Assembly: GCA_037176905.1 (NCBI GenBank)
Contig: JBBBWG010002225.1
Coordinates: 165,417-195,449 of the forward strand
Length of the DNA stretch: 30,033 bases
Direction of reading: 5' to 3'
From: Azolla pinnata
Taxonomy: Eukaryota > Streptophyta > Polypodiopsida > Salviniales > Salviniaceae
Shown: positions 10,001 through 22,162 of the stretch, piece after piece
Layout: the number at the start of each line of letters is the position of its first letter
How positions within the stretch are numbered: position 1 is the stretch's first letter
Translations under genes and position numbers: made by a program
The notes under the pieces: model-generated
The model's input: the letters and a program-made list of their open reading frames with translations, nothing else
The model's database searches: none
What the model was told of the DNA's origin: nothing

Positions 10001-13000
10001 GAAAGGAAGGAAGAAAGAAAGAAAGATATGCCAGTGCCTTTTAAGAGGCCACAATATCCCATACAAACAGAAGAGGTATTACATCGATGTTGCATAGTTG
10101 TCTTGCGGCGACATGAGGTTGCAAGTTGGCTTCCCAGTGGGCCTTGATAATCAATGTATTTGAAGAGGCCAAACTAGCCAATAAAACTAGCAGAGGGATT
10201 ACATCTTACATTGTTGTTTATCTTTGAGAACACAAACCAAAATCAATGTAACTAGAAGTAAAAATGAAACCCAAATAGGACAGAAGAATCTTGTGATAAG
10301 GGCTAAGTGACAAAAGAATCCTATTATGGGTACTTTAAACCAAAAGAAAAGAATTTATATTGGATCACTAAATACAAAACCTTCAACAGACTATATATAG
10401 CATGTGAAATAGAAAAGTATGTAGTAATTCCCATAAGGATGACCTGAGACTGCATGTGAGGTGTCTGGTGGATCTGTCCAAAAATACATGGCAAACAAAT
10501 AGGACCTATATGGATGCCTGGTGAAAAACTCAAGAGGGACCTTACACACTCAGCATTAGAAGATGGTATATAGTTGTATAGCAATGTCATGGAGTGCAAA
10601 TGAGCTTCCTGCATTACCAAAGCGAAGCATGCAAATATAGAAAAATAAGGATCAGCAATATTAGATTCTCAGACACAAGAATGAAAAAGGGGCATCAACA
10701 TGTGAAGAACAAATAATGGTACATATTTCTGCATGAAGCTGCTACTGGAATTGCACGATTCAGTGATGTTGGATTTGGAAGAATCTTATTACATTTGGTG
10801 GATAGGGGTCAGATGATGATGTTCAGGGATTGTGCTTCTCATTATACAATACACAGCCCACACAGTATGCACATTTTGTCACAGAGGAAGCTGTGCTGTG
10901 TACAAATTTAACTTCTGATGTTGAACATCTAGCGTGAGGATGGAACCTTGGAACGCTATTGTATTTTTGTTCATCTAGCGTGTGCCTAATTGAGTTTTTA
11001 TGAAAACGTTGCATTCTTTTCTAGTTGTGATTGCGTTTCCATCTTTGAAGGTCCGACATCTTCTAGAACAGGCGTATTCTTTGTCTCAAGAGTGGGGAGG
11101 TATCCCTGTTGTTGTAGCTGGAGATTTCAACAGCATACCGCAGGTGCGTTATCTGTTTACTATTGTAAGGTTACTCCTGTACTTCGGTATGTTGTTTGTT
11201 GCTGTATTATATGTCACATTCAAGTTTGGAGTGGGATATCAAAGAGAAGTAAATCAAGATCATCATGGTGTGCTATTACTATTGTTTACCACAAGGTCTG
11301 TGCATGTGAACATATCATTACCCCCCTCCTCCATTATATTTGATTAATGTCTGGACATTCTTATCAATATCACGTTCCTGTTTATTGTATTTATAGAGCC
11401 CATTGTATGAATTTCTGCGGGACTCAGTGGTACGTGTTGACTTGTAACTTTTCTTTCTCAATGTGCCTTTGACCAAGGATGCAAGTCTAATGCTGAACGG
11501 GGTGTGTGCTGTGTAGCTTGACATTTCGTGCTTTCACAAGCGCTCAATCTCTGGGCAGATTGAAGTACCAAGGATTAGGGAGACACGTGTCGATAGGTCT
11601 GGTTTTGGTTGCTCCACATTATGAAGCTATAGCTCAATCAATTAATTAATTCATATATAATATTTATGAATCATAAATACAAGGAAATTGGTGCGATGCA
11701 GATGGACTTCAACTTCACAGATTCAAAGAGATGGATTTCAGGAGGTGCATACAGAGTCATCAACGTTTTCAACAGAATGGCGGTATGCATAAAGTATATG
11801 TGTAATTTCTTGCACAGATAGTATGAGACCTTTGACCTTCCAATAGTTGAATATCGTACACTGCATGCTGTATGATATCGATGGTATCAGAACCACATCT
11901 TATGAGTGGACTGCAGAGGAATTGCAAACAGCAACAGGAAATGCTTCTGAGACCGTCTTAAAACATGCTCTTAACCTTCAGAGTGCTTACTCAACTATAA
12001 AGGTATAATTTTCACTTATGTGGAATGCACACTCGTGCACACACACACACACACACTGCAAAACACTCACACAAATACAAATGTATATGGTATATGTATA
12101 CATATATTTCCATACATATAGAGTATACAGATATGCTTATTTGTAGCTTGTGCCTCTCTGTGTCTTAGTGGACTTCTTGACAGATAAAAATATTGAATTT
12201 ACATGTGATTCTGGCTCATAATTGCTACGCTCGAAAGGCCTCCTCATGGTCAATTATACAGTTTTTGTTCTTTGTGTCTCCTGTTCTTTTCTTTGTTTCT
12301 TATCGACCAAAATGTGACACGAAAAATAAATTTTTACCCCCTCAACAGAGCCCACTACAAACTCGAGGCGCTTGTAATGAGCCGCTCGTGACTACATATC
12401 ATGGAAAGTTCATGGGTACTGTTGATTACATCTGGTAATATTTAGAGTGAAATTTCACACTATTCATTAATAAACTTATTGTTAGTGGTGGCAGCACCTG
12501 CAGCAGTCAAATCTTGATAAGATAGAATAATTTTATTCAGGTTCACGGAAGGTCTTGTGTCGACAAAGGTATTGGAAATATTACCTATCGATGTGCTGCA
12601 TAGGACACGAGGTCTCCCTTCAAAGGTGAATTGAATTTGTATTTGATTTTGTTTTCATGACTCATAGGTTTTTTGTTCCAAATGCTTAATATATATAAAA
12701 GACAGCACATGTCACTAAACTCTATTAACTAAGCCCAAAACACTGAGACCTTCAAACATATGAAAGATATTCCGTGTCAAACTGTAGACTATATTAGCTA
12801 AGCCGTGAGCCCAAGGCTATGGATAGGGTCTAAGCCCTAAATCCAAGACCCTAGCCTGAAAGCCTCTTAAAACCTAAAATACATTTTTTTGCCTTCCTGG
12901 CAGTGTCTAAGCATCCTTGGTGGATGTACTCTTCTGCTCAGATTCTAATCATGATGCCTTGGTACTTTCCTAACGGCTATTTTGCAGAAATGGGGCAGTG

Positions 13001-13068
13001 ATCATTTGGCGTTGGCTTGTGAGTTTGCATTTGTATCACAACTAGAGATTGTCCCGAGAAAGGAGTAA
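7045..13068 (+). CDS. CCR4-type deadenylase / EEP nuclease, CCR4 homolog 5/6-like
   Basis: Predicted poly(A)-specific 3' exoribonuclease of the exonuclease-endonuclease-phosphatase family, acting in mRNA decay. Exons by splice sites and phase: 7045-7222 (or 7224), perhaps 8090-8114, 8838-9004, 9090-9155, 9221-9272, 9362-9443, 9529-9572, 9680-9779, 11051-11143, 11397-11429, 11517-11596, 11702-11782, 11891-12002, 12349-12434, 12541-12625, 12988-13068 (TAA). Catalytic motifs are all present in order: KFILVSYNILG, LWSPDIICLQEVD, DGCAIFW, NIHVLYNP, VVVAGDFNS, GTVDYIW and KWGSDHLALACEF. The stretch SPLYEFLRD...SGQ resembles Arabidopsis homolog 6. The N-terminus is Ser-rich (residues 2-7 and the end of exon 1), as in homologs. 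The start is uncertain: the frame is open upstream, with another ATG at 6877 and an acceptor-like site at 6913. By my count exon 9221-9272 is one base short of the expected phase (see findings). Confidence 0.92.
8241..8488 (+). repeat. Tandem duplication of about 115 bp inside a CCR4 intron
   Basis: Copy 1 (about 8241-8353) and copy 2 (about 8376-8488) share CATGATCTCTTC, TGCATATTGC, AAAGGATTNCCAAT, ATGTATTCAGTATTT and CTATAAATATTT in the same order, with a period of about 135 bp. By eye they are about 80-85% identical. Confidence 0.85.
9780..11050 (+). other. Long CCR4 intron containing diverged repeats
   Basis: This intron separates the exon ending GDIKLGQ from the exon starting VRHLLEQ. 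It holds recurring segments: TTATATTGGATC near 9873 and again near 10357, GAGCTTCCT near 9981 and 10603, and two related blocks with AAGAGGCCA and GATTACATC near 10045 and 10164. They look like an old multi-step duplication. There is also a GGAA/GAAA patch at about 10003-10024. No gene is seen inside. Confidence 0.6.
12036..12120 (+). repeat. (CA)n and ATGTATAT-type microsatellite in a CCR4 intron
   Basis: A short perfect (CA)n run is followed by imperfect CACA and GTATATG units. Confidence 0.8.
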
Positions 13069-14994
13069 TTAAGAAAGTCTCTCTTTCCCTCTATCCTACA
13101 CTAGTGAATTCATGTCTATTCTTTCCGAAGCTCATGAATTCAGAACCAAACTAACCTAATTGTAAAAACCCACCATCCATATGTACATGTATGAAATATT
13201 TCTTTTTCTTTTCTGTTTCTGTAAGAAAATTTCATATTTATACACTCTATAATTCAACTTTTAAGATATACTTTGTTTGTGATATTATACCACGCCGATG
13301 TCTTTCTTAGGTTCCATGGTATAATTTCTTTGGCTACTGAAACCTTCTGTTTTCAGTTTTTTTGACTATGGATCTATTTGCCAAGGCTTTCCACCCAAAT
13401 GAGAATAACGATGTTGCATTAATTTTCTTGTCCATGTTTGTATTGTAGCTCATACGCTTGTACAACTGGTTGGCCTTGTTACTTTGTAGCTGATTATTGC
13501 TTGGGGTCTGTTGATTAGTTGAAACGGTAGTAAATTGCACGTGCAAAAAAGAACATAAACCCATAGGGTAAATGAAATTTATTGGGAAATGGCCCATATT
13601 TAACCCACGTAAGGCAGAGGTCAACAGCATGCTGATGATAGTTGTTTTGGGCTAATAATGCATAATGCTTTTTATATTACCTTTCCATTTAGCAATTGTT
13701 TACTAGTTTTTAAAATTTAGGATTTGATTGATATATATGTAATGGATTGAGAAGCTCAATAGGAGTTATGTTTTTGGGGCTTAGCCTTTCATTAATCCAT
13801 TTTGACACGATGAGCTTGGTGTTTTTTGGCCCATGCTATTAGCTCCCATAAAATCCTGTCTATTAGCTAACAATCGAGGTACTGGGCCCTGGCTATCTGT
13901 TAACAATATGTAAAAAAGATCACTATAGTTGCAATAGATCAAATGCATGATGACACTATCGAACGCATAACCAATCGCTGGAAGGCCATGAAAGCCTGCG
14001 ATGTCATTTCATAGCCATTAAGAAGATTGCTGCTGCGTTATAATCTCTCATACCAGCAGATTGTAGAACACCCAGATTGGAACATTTGTTGATTGTGTGA
14101 TCAAGTTGCTTGTATAGTGCACTGATAACATGCTTGGTCCACGTGGAATGACCCCTCCATTGTATGTCCTCGAATCGAATTCCAAGTCAAAAGGATCTGC
14201 GAGGCTCATTACATTCAAGGGTGGCTAGCTCCGCAATACTGAGGAGGTTCTTGAGTTACTATGCATAGTAATGCGATGGAATTTTCGCACTAGAAATCAG
14301 CTTTGCAAAACTCTCTAGAGAGCCCAATCAACTGGTCGTTACCGTGCTATTTGAGACTCCAAATTTAGAGTAATCCTTGGCCTTCTTAACCACAAACTCA
14401 CATCAGAATATATTACGTGCAATTTAAGCATAATCAAGATCATGCATAACACAAAATATAAGCTTTTGTATCAGCTTTTGTTTTCTAACTTTTACTTGGC
14501 CCTATCTACAACTGACTGCAAAAAACCAAAAAAAGCTCTGTTTTATTCCCCAATTTAAGCACAAATCGATGTTATAACATTGCAGTTGAATCCTGCAGAC
14601 ATTTGCTCTCTAGAGAGCTCTCTAGTTGAATCTATTTTGACTGTCAGTTACTGATAAGAAAAGACACAAGAGAGCTTGCACTTGACCTATATAGAAAACC
14701 AACCAACTGCATGAAACCCAAACAGAAACAAACATATAAAACACGAAGCAAAATTACTTACAAGTAACACAGAGATAGACTGGGTTTATTGACAAAGATA
14801 CCGACAACAGTTTAAAACTCAAAATTGCACTAACTATTTGCCCTGCAGTTCATATATATTACCATAAAACTCAAGACTCTGGTGAAAAATCCACCGGAGC
14901 TGCCAAACTTCTTAGTATAGGCAGTCTTTCATATCACTAGCATTCAGTACGATATTCTGTAAGAGTTCTATTCTCAAGTATACATCACATACAA
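13069..14994. other. Intergenic region between convergent CCR4 and E1 genes
   Basis: It contains the 3'UTRs of both convergent genes. I see no coding sequence, RNA gene or transposon ends. Two places carry the palindromic motif CTCTCTAGAGAG (about 14311-14322 and 14606-14617). The open frame at 13334-13630 on the minus strand has no family resemblance and I leave it out. Confidence 0.6.
14785..14790 (-). terminator. Polyadenylation signal of the E1 gene
   Basis: AATAAA on the minus strand, about 205 bases past the stop codon. Plant poly(A) signals are loose, so this is a likely but not unique site. Confidence 0.45.
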
Positions 14995-17900
14995 TTATGA
15001 GAAGTATATTGATAGGAGTGGCACATCTACGTCTTCTCCTTCCTCATCTTCGCACGCTACTACCACATCAATGTGCCTACGGTTTGGACCAATCTTGAGT
15101 TTAGCTATATCTTGAGCAAGATCCACAACTTTCCTATCCAACCTTTCTTGATGCTTGGGAAAAATACTGTTGTAAAGCAAGCTCTGGCCACATGATATAC
15201 TATACGCTGACAAAGATTTGGCTTGGAACCAGCCCAACAACTCACGAAGCGATAAGTTCTCGTTTATAATCCATCGATCCCATGCTGACCAACTTTGATC
15301 CCTGTGCTTGAATACCTTTGGAGGAACTGGTTCTGCAATAGAAAACAAGGGAAGAGCTAGATTTGCAAACGTATTCCGATATTTCTCCACTTTGTGTCCG
15401 AGCATGACCTTGTAGAGCTCTAAGCATACAAGCCCGGTTGCAAGAGCTGTTGTGGTAGCTATTGCAGGTATTATTCGCCCAGCAATGAATTTTGCTTTTA
15501 GTTTGTCAACCTCTGAAATCCCGTAGTTCCTTGCTCGCATGTTCGCTAGCCCAGCTATGAAATCCATATGGAAATTTGTATCATCATCCTGGCAACAAAA
15601 GGAAACAGTAAAATAAGTAACAAAATCAAGGCAGACAACACCAGAAAATAACAGGGTGAGTTTCAGTAGTTAAGAGCAAGAAACTGGATAATAGATGACA
15701 TTGAAAACCCAAAACTGCAGCAAACAAACATAGACAGAAAGGATTCATCTGTAAGTACATTTACCTTCTCAAAAGCTACCGGGTTTATCTGGAAATCTGG
15801 GAGTAACTTATGAGAATTATCATCCAGGATCTTAATCAATTGGTTTATAACAGCAGAATCATCTGATGCCGCAGTACTCAAACTTGTAGCCTTCTCATCA
15901 GTCACAATCTTCACGCCTTCTTTAGGTTGAAATGGTGGAAGCTGAATCTTATCGACCTCTTCAGCAAGTCTATTGTTGTTCTTGACCCAATCCGGAACAG
16001 CAATGCCATATGTTCCAGCCCTCAGAATAGCTGCTGCCGCCATGAATGAAAGACACAAAGGGTCAGCAGAACTGTAAATAACAGCTTTCGGAAATCTCTT
16101 GGGGGCAGACCAAAATAAAGCTCCATTGCTTGTTGTTGCATTTTCCGGGAAAGTGTAAGTCAATTGCTTAACTCTATTCACAAAGTAGTCTTCAAATCTA
16201 GCGAACAACAATTTAAAACACAACAGTTAAAGAAAGCTTATGAAGATCATAAGTTCACAAAAATGTAAATCGGTGTGCAGAACAAAAGAAAGATTTTACC
16301 TTTTTCTGGCCCATACCAAACAATCATCGAAGGTGATACACCTCTCTGTGACCAAGCATTCCACAACCCTCGCTAGTAATTCTCTAGCTTGTGCATCTCC
16401 TGCAGATCTCATTGATGCTTTGTACTCTGCTGGCTTAGACAAGAAAGTGCATGCTTCTGCAGGAATCTTCTCCAGCAATCCTTCAAATTCTGATCTAGCC
16501 CAAGTGAGACAATGGTGTATATTATGAGGAAAAGAATGAACAGTACACATGGGAGCTTGTTTTTCAGGGGGGTCTCTTGAAGCACCATAATTCTCTGTAA
16601 GATGAGGTATGACCATTTGAGTGTTGCATTTCGTGCCCAATGTGCCTGACTCTAACAGAGGTTTCTGAAAATACATGCACCGAGAATCCACATACAACCT
16701 TGCCGTAACATTATCCAGCGCATTGATAACCACATCAATACTCTCCCAAAATGCATCATCAAATATATTTTCAGTCTCTGGACTAACCCTATTTTGCAAT
16801 GCTTCAATCCTGAGACTAGGATTTATGGCTATGGCAGCTGCTGCAGCGACAGTGGATTTTGCTTGCCCAATATTCCAATCACGAAACAAGAATTGTCTGC
16901 TTAGATTGCTCTTCTCAATCACATCATCATCAGTAATTATCACTTTGCCCTTGCTACCACATGCAACACCCATCAGAGCTAAGTTCTTAAGAAATTCACA
17001 TCCAAGAGCACCTGCCCCAACGACGAAAACCTTTGCATCTTGTAGCTTCTGCTGTAGTTCTGGCCCAAATATCAAAACCTGTGCACCATATCTAGTATCT
17101 GTATATGCTTCACCTTTTCCTTGACATGGCTCAACCGGTAGGGACTCCAAAGAATCGAAGTAAAAGAACTGTACATAAAACAGAAAATATGAACATTGAA
17201 CTCCAAAGAGCAAAAGTAAAATCCAAGCACATCAGGTGATAAAATCTAGTTATGTTAAATAAGATGATATATAAGAAAACACCTTTAATTATTTATCTTG
17301 TCAGGTACCTGAAACAAGGGATGAAACTTCCCAGAGCAAGCCTTTACTGCTTCTTGGCCAACAATTCCTCCAAACATGGCTGCCATAGGGTTTAATACAA
17401 CCCTTGCACCCTTTGACAAGAGTTTAATCACATCTTCATCAAAACATTCAAGCTTTGAAGCTCCAGACTCATCATTAATCTTCTTAGCTAGGACTACAAG
17501 ATTGCCAGCATCCTCATCGTTATTCTCTCCAGGAAGTCGACCAAACTGAACATGGAATGCATCAAGAGCTTGAAAAGCTAAATGAAGCAATGGAGGTCGA
17601 TCAAACTTGGAGAAGTCACTGAGAAGAAATTCTCCAGGGCTCTGAAGGGCTTCAGGGAATGACTTAAAATTCAACACTTTAGGTTGCTTCACTTGTGTGA
17701 CAATCCCTCCTTTCTCATAAGCACCAAATCCAGTTGTATCTTCTTCAAGGATGAAAGAATATGGTCTACAATTCTTTATGCGCCTTGGTTTACCATCATT
17801 CAACTGATTCATTCCATGAATTTCATTGAACGTCACCAAGTCCCCATCTTCGAATTCCAACCTCTCATCATCGACACATGCAACTAATGCAGGGTTGTCA

Positions 17901-19647
17901 TTGCTGATAGATGCTATGATACCAGTGTGTGGCTCTTCTCCATCAACGTCATACACAGTAAACTCAGGGCCAAAGTCACAGAAAACAGAACCAAAAAGCC
18001 CATGTAAATCTGCTTTGATGAACGCTATTGGCGGTTTTTGGCTGCGACAAAATGCATCGAAATGTGTAGCTTTCTCAAACGTTATGTTTGTGAAAATTGT
18101 AGCCTACAAATGGAATATAAACATTTAACAAAACACTCAGCTGTAAAACTGGAAAAAACTGAAGTTCTTGAGTTGTTAAAACTAGTGCAGATTACTGAAA
18201 CTGCTATATATCTTATAACCAAATGATACTTGAGTCTCAGGACTCTGAAAAATTAGCAGGGTTAATGCAGTTTAAGAGCATCAAATTTCAAAGTATCAAT
18301 AGCACAAAATCCAGAAACTAATGAGCTACTCGTGATTCATAAATAAATCCAAAATAATGGTCACTAGTTATCGGTTTAATTCGTTAACAAATATTGAGAA
18401 ACGTTCTTTTGGCAGCAATGGGAGAAAATGGAAAGCACCAGATTAGGTAGGCGTACAAGTAATATAACAAAAGCAAGAATTAGAGAATCGCAAATCAGAT
18501 TCATATGACTAAAGCAAGATCAATGGCATAACGGCTTAGCTTGATCCTTTCCCTCAGAAAACCAACCAGCAAACGACTAAATAACAATAGCAGTACCTGA
18601 AAACCTGAGAGAAAGCTCTCAGTAATCTCTGAGGTGTGGACTGTCACAAGGACAGCTGTATTAAGTTCTTGTAATTTTTCTGCACATGCACTTGCTTTAT
18701 ATTTGCCAATGTCAGATTCCAGTAAGCAGAAATTGGCACTGAGATCCCATGCCTCCACCAGCCCAGTGTCATGAAGAGTCACTGACTTTACGCCAGCCAA
18801 GATCACATTCTTAGCTGCAATCACACACAAACTCTTTATTTCGTTCATCAACCTGTAAGGTACACAGAACCCAGCAACATACATGACAATGACGTCCTAC
18901 ACTGAGCACACAGCCAAAAACTGCTTCAATGCGACTGACTTTGGTTTCCGGTGATTTTATGACACACAAGCAACATCAAGTTATGTAAGTTACTTGATTA
19001 AACAATGCATTGCGAAACATCCAAACCTAGATGATAATGATGGAGCACGTAATACAAATGCTAAAGTCATATAATGATATCATTTTTAATTGAGAAGTAT
19101 GATGTAGGAGCTATGTGAAATATACGAATGAACATGTTAGCAGCAGCAACTACAAAGAGGAGAACTCTTGTTTAAACCAATCAAAGCATAATAATCGTTA
19201 TCAAATCCACAAACCTTCTTATAGTGAGATAATCAAAGCCAAAAAAGGCAGTTTCTTACAATGTTCTCAATCATCCAGGATTCTTCTTAAGAGATGAGCA
19301 AACAGAATATTGAAGTTTATGGCTTCTTACCATGTTATCTATCAGTGGAACTTATAGCAGAGATGAAAGACGATTTGTTAACAAAGAAGGAAGTGATTCA
19401 ACATACCGACTTCAACACCAAGGCCGTTGAGACCTGAGATGAGGATATTTGCACCTACAAGGCGCCGCATTGTTTCTCTACCATATACAGCGAGTTGGCG
19501 ACTATGAAGATCTTCATCAATGTCAACTTCAGAAGGGCTTCCGTCAACAGCCATGGTTGCCTCCTTGCTTTCTTCTTCCTTCTCTGAGTGTAATTTCTTC
19601 AAAGAGTTCCCCAGCTCGCCCCCAGCAACTCTCTTCTTAGGAAGCAT
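14995..19647 (-). CDS. UBA1: Ubiquitin-activating enzyme E1
   Basis: Adenylates ubiquitin with ATP, takes it as a thioester and passes it to E2 enzymes, in cytosol and nucleus. Coding exons, from the ATG: 19647-19407, 18814-18597, 18103-17309, 17168-16300, 16197-15765 and 15588-14995 (TAA). They total 3150 nt or 1049 aa, with all phases closing; Arabidopsis UBA1 is about 1080 aa. The inactive adenylation half begins at [21 protein letters not shown]. The active nucleotide site [18 protein letters not shown] is at residues 469-486, followed by [19 protein letters not shown]. The catalytic cysteine is C626 in [13 protein letters not shown]. The C-terminal ubiquitin-fold domain holds LSAYSISCG and DVVVACEDE and ends in LLSIYFS. 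The N-terminal extension is short and Lys/Glu-rich (MLPKKRV...). A second in-frame ATG at MAVDG is possible. No damage is seen. This is the surest gene in the window. Confidence 0.98.
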
Positions 19648-19661
19648 ATAGCGGGAAAGAA

Positions 19662-20576
19662 CTACAGGAGAATCATAGAAAGGGACGATCATTCCCGGTT
19701 GAAAGAGAACGCTTTTTAGTATAACAAATTGAACAGAAAAGATGAAGCAGCAGGTAGCGATACAGATAGTTACAGATGCCTGATTGAAAGGGAATAATGC
19801 TTAATTGACACAGAAAAAGAAGAAAACAGAAGAGAAATGAAGACGAAGAACGTGGTGATGAAATAATCGTGGTTACATGCAGAAGAAGTTGATGACCAAA
19901 ACAATGGTCTTTCAACTACCAAAACTTTTTAGAAGAAGAAGAAGAAGAAAACACTAGAAGAACATATAGAGAGAGAGAGAGTACATACCTCGCGAGAGCA
20001 GAAAAACAATGGCCGGAGCAGAAGCCTAGCAACCGGTTGCAAATTACTAATTCATGAAAATGGAGAAAACAAACCAAATAATGGATCAGATCACTAAAAG
20101 ATTTTTCTTTGAGAAAAAGCGCAGGAGAAAAATGGAAGGGGGAAAGTCATCCTTCACTAGGAAGACGAATTCGAATTCGTGTTCAGCTCTAATGGAGATA
20201 AAAGATGTACATAAGAGAAGGAAGTCGAGAAAGAAACGGAACAAAATACGGACAGAGAGAGAGGGGGAGAGAGGGAGAGAGAGAGAGATGCAGGGAAAGA
20301 GACGGGTAAAGAAAGAAAGAAGAGTTGCAGAAAGAAGCGATGGGAGAGGGACGAACGGTTGACGGAAGAAAAGAGGGAAGGAAGGAAGGAAGGAAGGAAG
20401 GTGTGGAGGAAAGATGGGAGAAGAAGTAGAGGAGAGAGAGAGAGAGAGAAGGAAGCAAGGGGAGACGAGAAAGAAACGTAGAGACGGACGGGAAGAGGCA
20501 CAGAGAGACGCGGACAAGAACAAGGGACATCAGCAGCAGCAGCAGCAGAAGAAGAAGAAGAAGGGGTAGAGCTTAC
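19662..20576 (-). other. Probable 5'UTR intron of the E1 gene
   Basis: A donor (ACCTC|GTAAGCT, minus strand, exon end 20577) lies about 100 bases past the TATA-predicted start. A good acceptor (TCTCCTGTAG, exon from 19661) lies 14 bases before the ATG codon. Removing the intron of about 915 bp leaves a 5'UTR of roughly 115-120 bases. The intron is rich in GA and GGAA microsatellites (about 20255-20290 and 20370-20470). Long leader introns are common in plant housekeeping genes and often raise expression. Confidence 0.6.
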
Positions 20577-20605
20577 GAGGTGGAGACGCGGAGCACAGAA
20601 CGGAT

Positions 20606-20640
<35 letters not shown>
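20606..20640. repeat. (TCG)n array in the E1 leader
   Basis: About eleven to twelve perfect TCG/GTC units lie within the presumed first, non-coding exon of the E1 gene. On the transcript they read as (CGA)n, close to the 5' end. Confidence 0.9.
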
Positions 20641-20704
20641 CTCTGCTTCTGCTTCTGCGTCTGCTGCGGAGCGCGAAGGAACCATGGAAGCTCTGCAAGG
20701 CCCA

Positions 20705-20711
20705 TTTTATA
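20705..20711 (-). promoter_or_regulatory. TATA box of the E1 gene
   Basis: TATAAAA on the minus strand, placing transcription start near 20675-20680, with TGGGCC just downstream. TGGGCC/Y elements are typical of plant housekeeping promoters. Confidence 0.6.
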
Positions 20712-20744
20712 TCTCTGCTGCTTCTGCTTCATTCGACACGAAGA

Positions 20745-20935
20745 CGTACAAAAATACGTATATGTACGTATATACGAATACGTACATTCAAGCACACAGT
20801 ATTTGGTATATAGTATATACGGCCACACATGTGTCCATACATACACACACACACACATACATACATACATATATGAATGCATGCATGCATACATACATAC
20901 ATTCATGCATAAGGGATAGTGCTTATACACACTCT
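20745..20935. repeat. ACGTAT/ACAC/ACAT microsatellite in the E1 promoter region
   Basis: Imperfect TACGTATATACGAATACGTA units are followed by (CA)n, (CATA)n and (CATG)n runs, just upstream of the E1 TATA box. Confidence 0.85.
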
Positions 20936-20999
20936 TACATACATATAGTCCATACGGGAGTACATGCATTGATGATTGGACATCGCCAGAAGAGAGCTG

Positions 21000-21370
21000 A
21001 GGTCGGAACATAGAACCTGAGGTCTAGCATTGGTTCGACATCTGCTAAGAGAACAGACTTGGCATTAGACATGGCCAGAGCAGAACCCGACATCATGCAT
21101 CGCCTCAGAACAGAATTCTCGAGCGGAATCAGCATCGGACACGTTGCCTGTCGGCAACAGAATCGGGCGTCGGAAATCGTTGGAATGTAAACCGGCATCG
21201 GACATGGGCCGGAAATAGAAACCAGCATCGTGCATCGCAGGGAAACAGAATTTAAGCGCTCGGACATCGCTGCCGCAGAAACTAGCAAGCAGCGTGCATC
21301 GCCAGGAACAGAACCAACCTCAGTTACCATGGCCAGAATAGAACTGGCATCAGACATCTTCTAGGAACTG
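21000..21370. repeat. Degenerate minisatellite of about 40 bp units
   Basis: Diverged copies of a unit close to CCGGCATCGGACATNGCCNGGAACAGAA are repeated about eight to ten times, with variants CATCGTGCATCGC and AGCATCGGACAC. Copies are irregular in length. It lies between the head-to-head E1 and CVNH genes. The open frame covering it on the minus strand is a by-product of the repeat. Confidence 0.65.
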
Positions 21371-22150
21371 AAGTCCAGCACTCGATTTGGAGATAGCACC
21401 TGGTGGAGCGAAAGCCCTCCAAACCCACCGCCAGGCTACCATCGTGCAATCTAGAATCGAGTAGCACGTAGACAAAAGCAGCACCAGAGGATAGCGAAGA
21501 ATGTTGCTCGACCCGTGCTGCTTGCAAACGACAGCTTCGACGACTGCGTCGAGGGCCTCACGAACCAGCCCTAATGATTTCTTGTGTCGAATGTCGCAAC
21601 CCGATTCTCTCGAATCTTTTGTGATCTCATGACCTCGTGACGGGCAGCGACACAAGTCCTGAGACAATCGACACCACAAAGTCCACGAGTGGCCGTGAAT
21701 CAAACGATGACGATGAGTGACTGTGGTGAATCAAACGACGACGATTAGTAACCAGAACATGATGAAGCTGAATAAAACTTGGAATAATGATTCAAACCTT
21801 ATCCCTCCAACTTCCAAAGCAATGTATTGATTTGCTTGATAAAATAAGACACGCTGCAACAACAACAACAACGCGAAAGAATGTAGTTAGTTACCCTGCT
21901 TCTAGGATACGTCCGGGCTTCCCACAGTACCCAGCACTTCATTCAATGGCTACTGCACTCATTCGATTCGAGCTGCAGGACCGTGTTCAACCGATTACCA
22001 ACGGATAGCATCGAGATACTCGGTAATTTCAACGCGATGCGGTTACACGGAACAAAGGCTGCGTAACCACAAGCAGAAGCGGAAGTACGCCATCTTTGAG
22101 CTTCCATGCAGAGGAAGCTTTCCGACTCACTTCCTGCACAAGACTCTGTT
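21371..22150. other. Upstream region of the CVNH gene, nothing recognised
   Basis: Open frames on the minus strand (for example 21350-21703) show no family resemblance. A short direct repeat of GTGAATCAAACGA with a following GACGAT motif occurs at about 21694 and 21725. No transposon features are seen. Confidence 0.5.
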
Positions 22151-22154
22151 GGAG

Positions 22155-22162
22155 TATTTATA
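22155..22162 (+). promoter_or_regulatory. TATA box of the CVNH gene
   Basis: TATTTATA lies about 90 bases upstream of the ATG at 22250, predicting a 5'UTR of about 60 bases. Confidence 0.55.

Noticed and set aside
11702-11782. Reading this CCR4 exon as MDFNFTDSKRW (phase 0)
   Set aside because: All three frames are open, but only phase 2 (WTSTSQIQRDGF) fits both the preceding donor at 11596 and the following acceptor at 11890.
14306-14620. Two CTCTCTAGAGAG palindromes as transposon ends
   Set aside because: They lack target-site duplications and a plausible element between them, and the flanks do not match.
20086-21013. Minus-strand frames rich in Ser/Leu/Pro and Tyr/Cys/Met
   Set aside because: They are products of GA, GGAA and ACAT microsatellites in the E1 leader intron and promoter.
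21350-21703. A 117-codon minus-strand frame (SLGLVREALDAVVEAVV)
   Set aside because: One stretch looks helix-like, but I see no family, no splice context and no flanking transposon signal.
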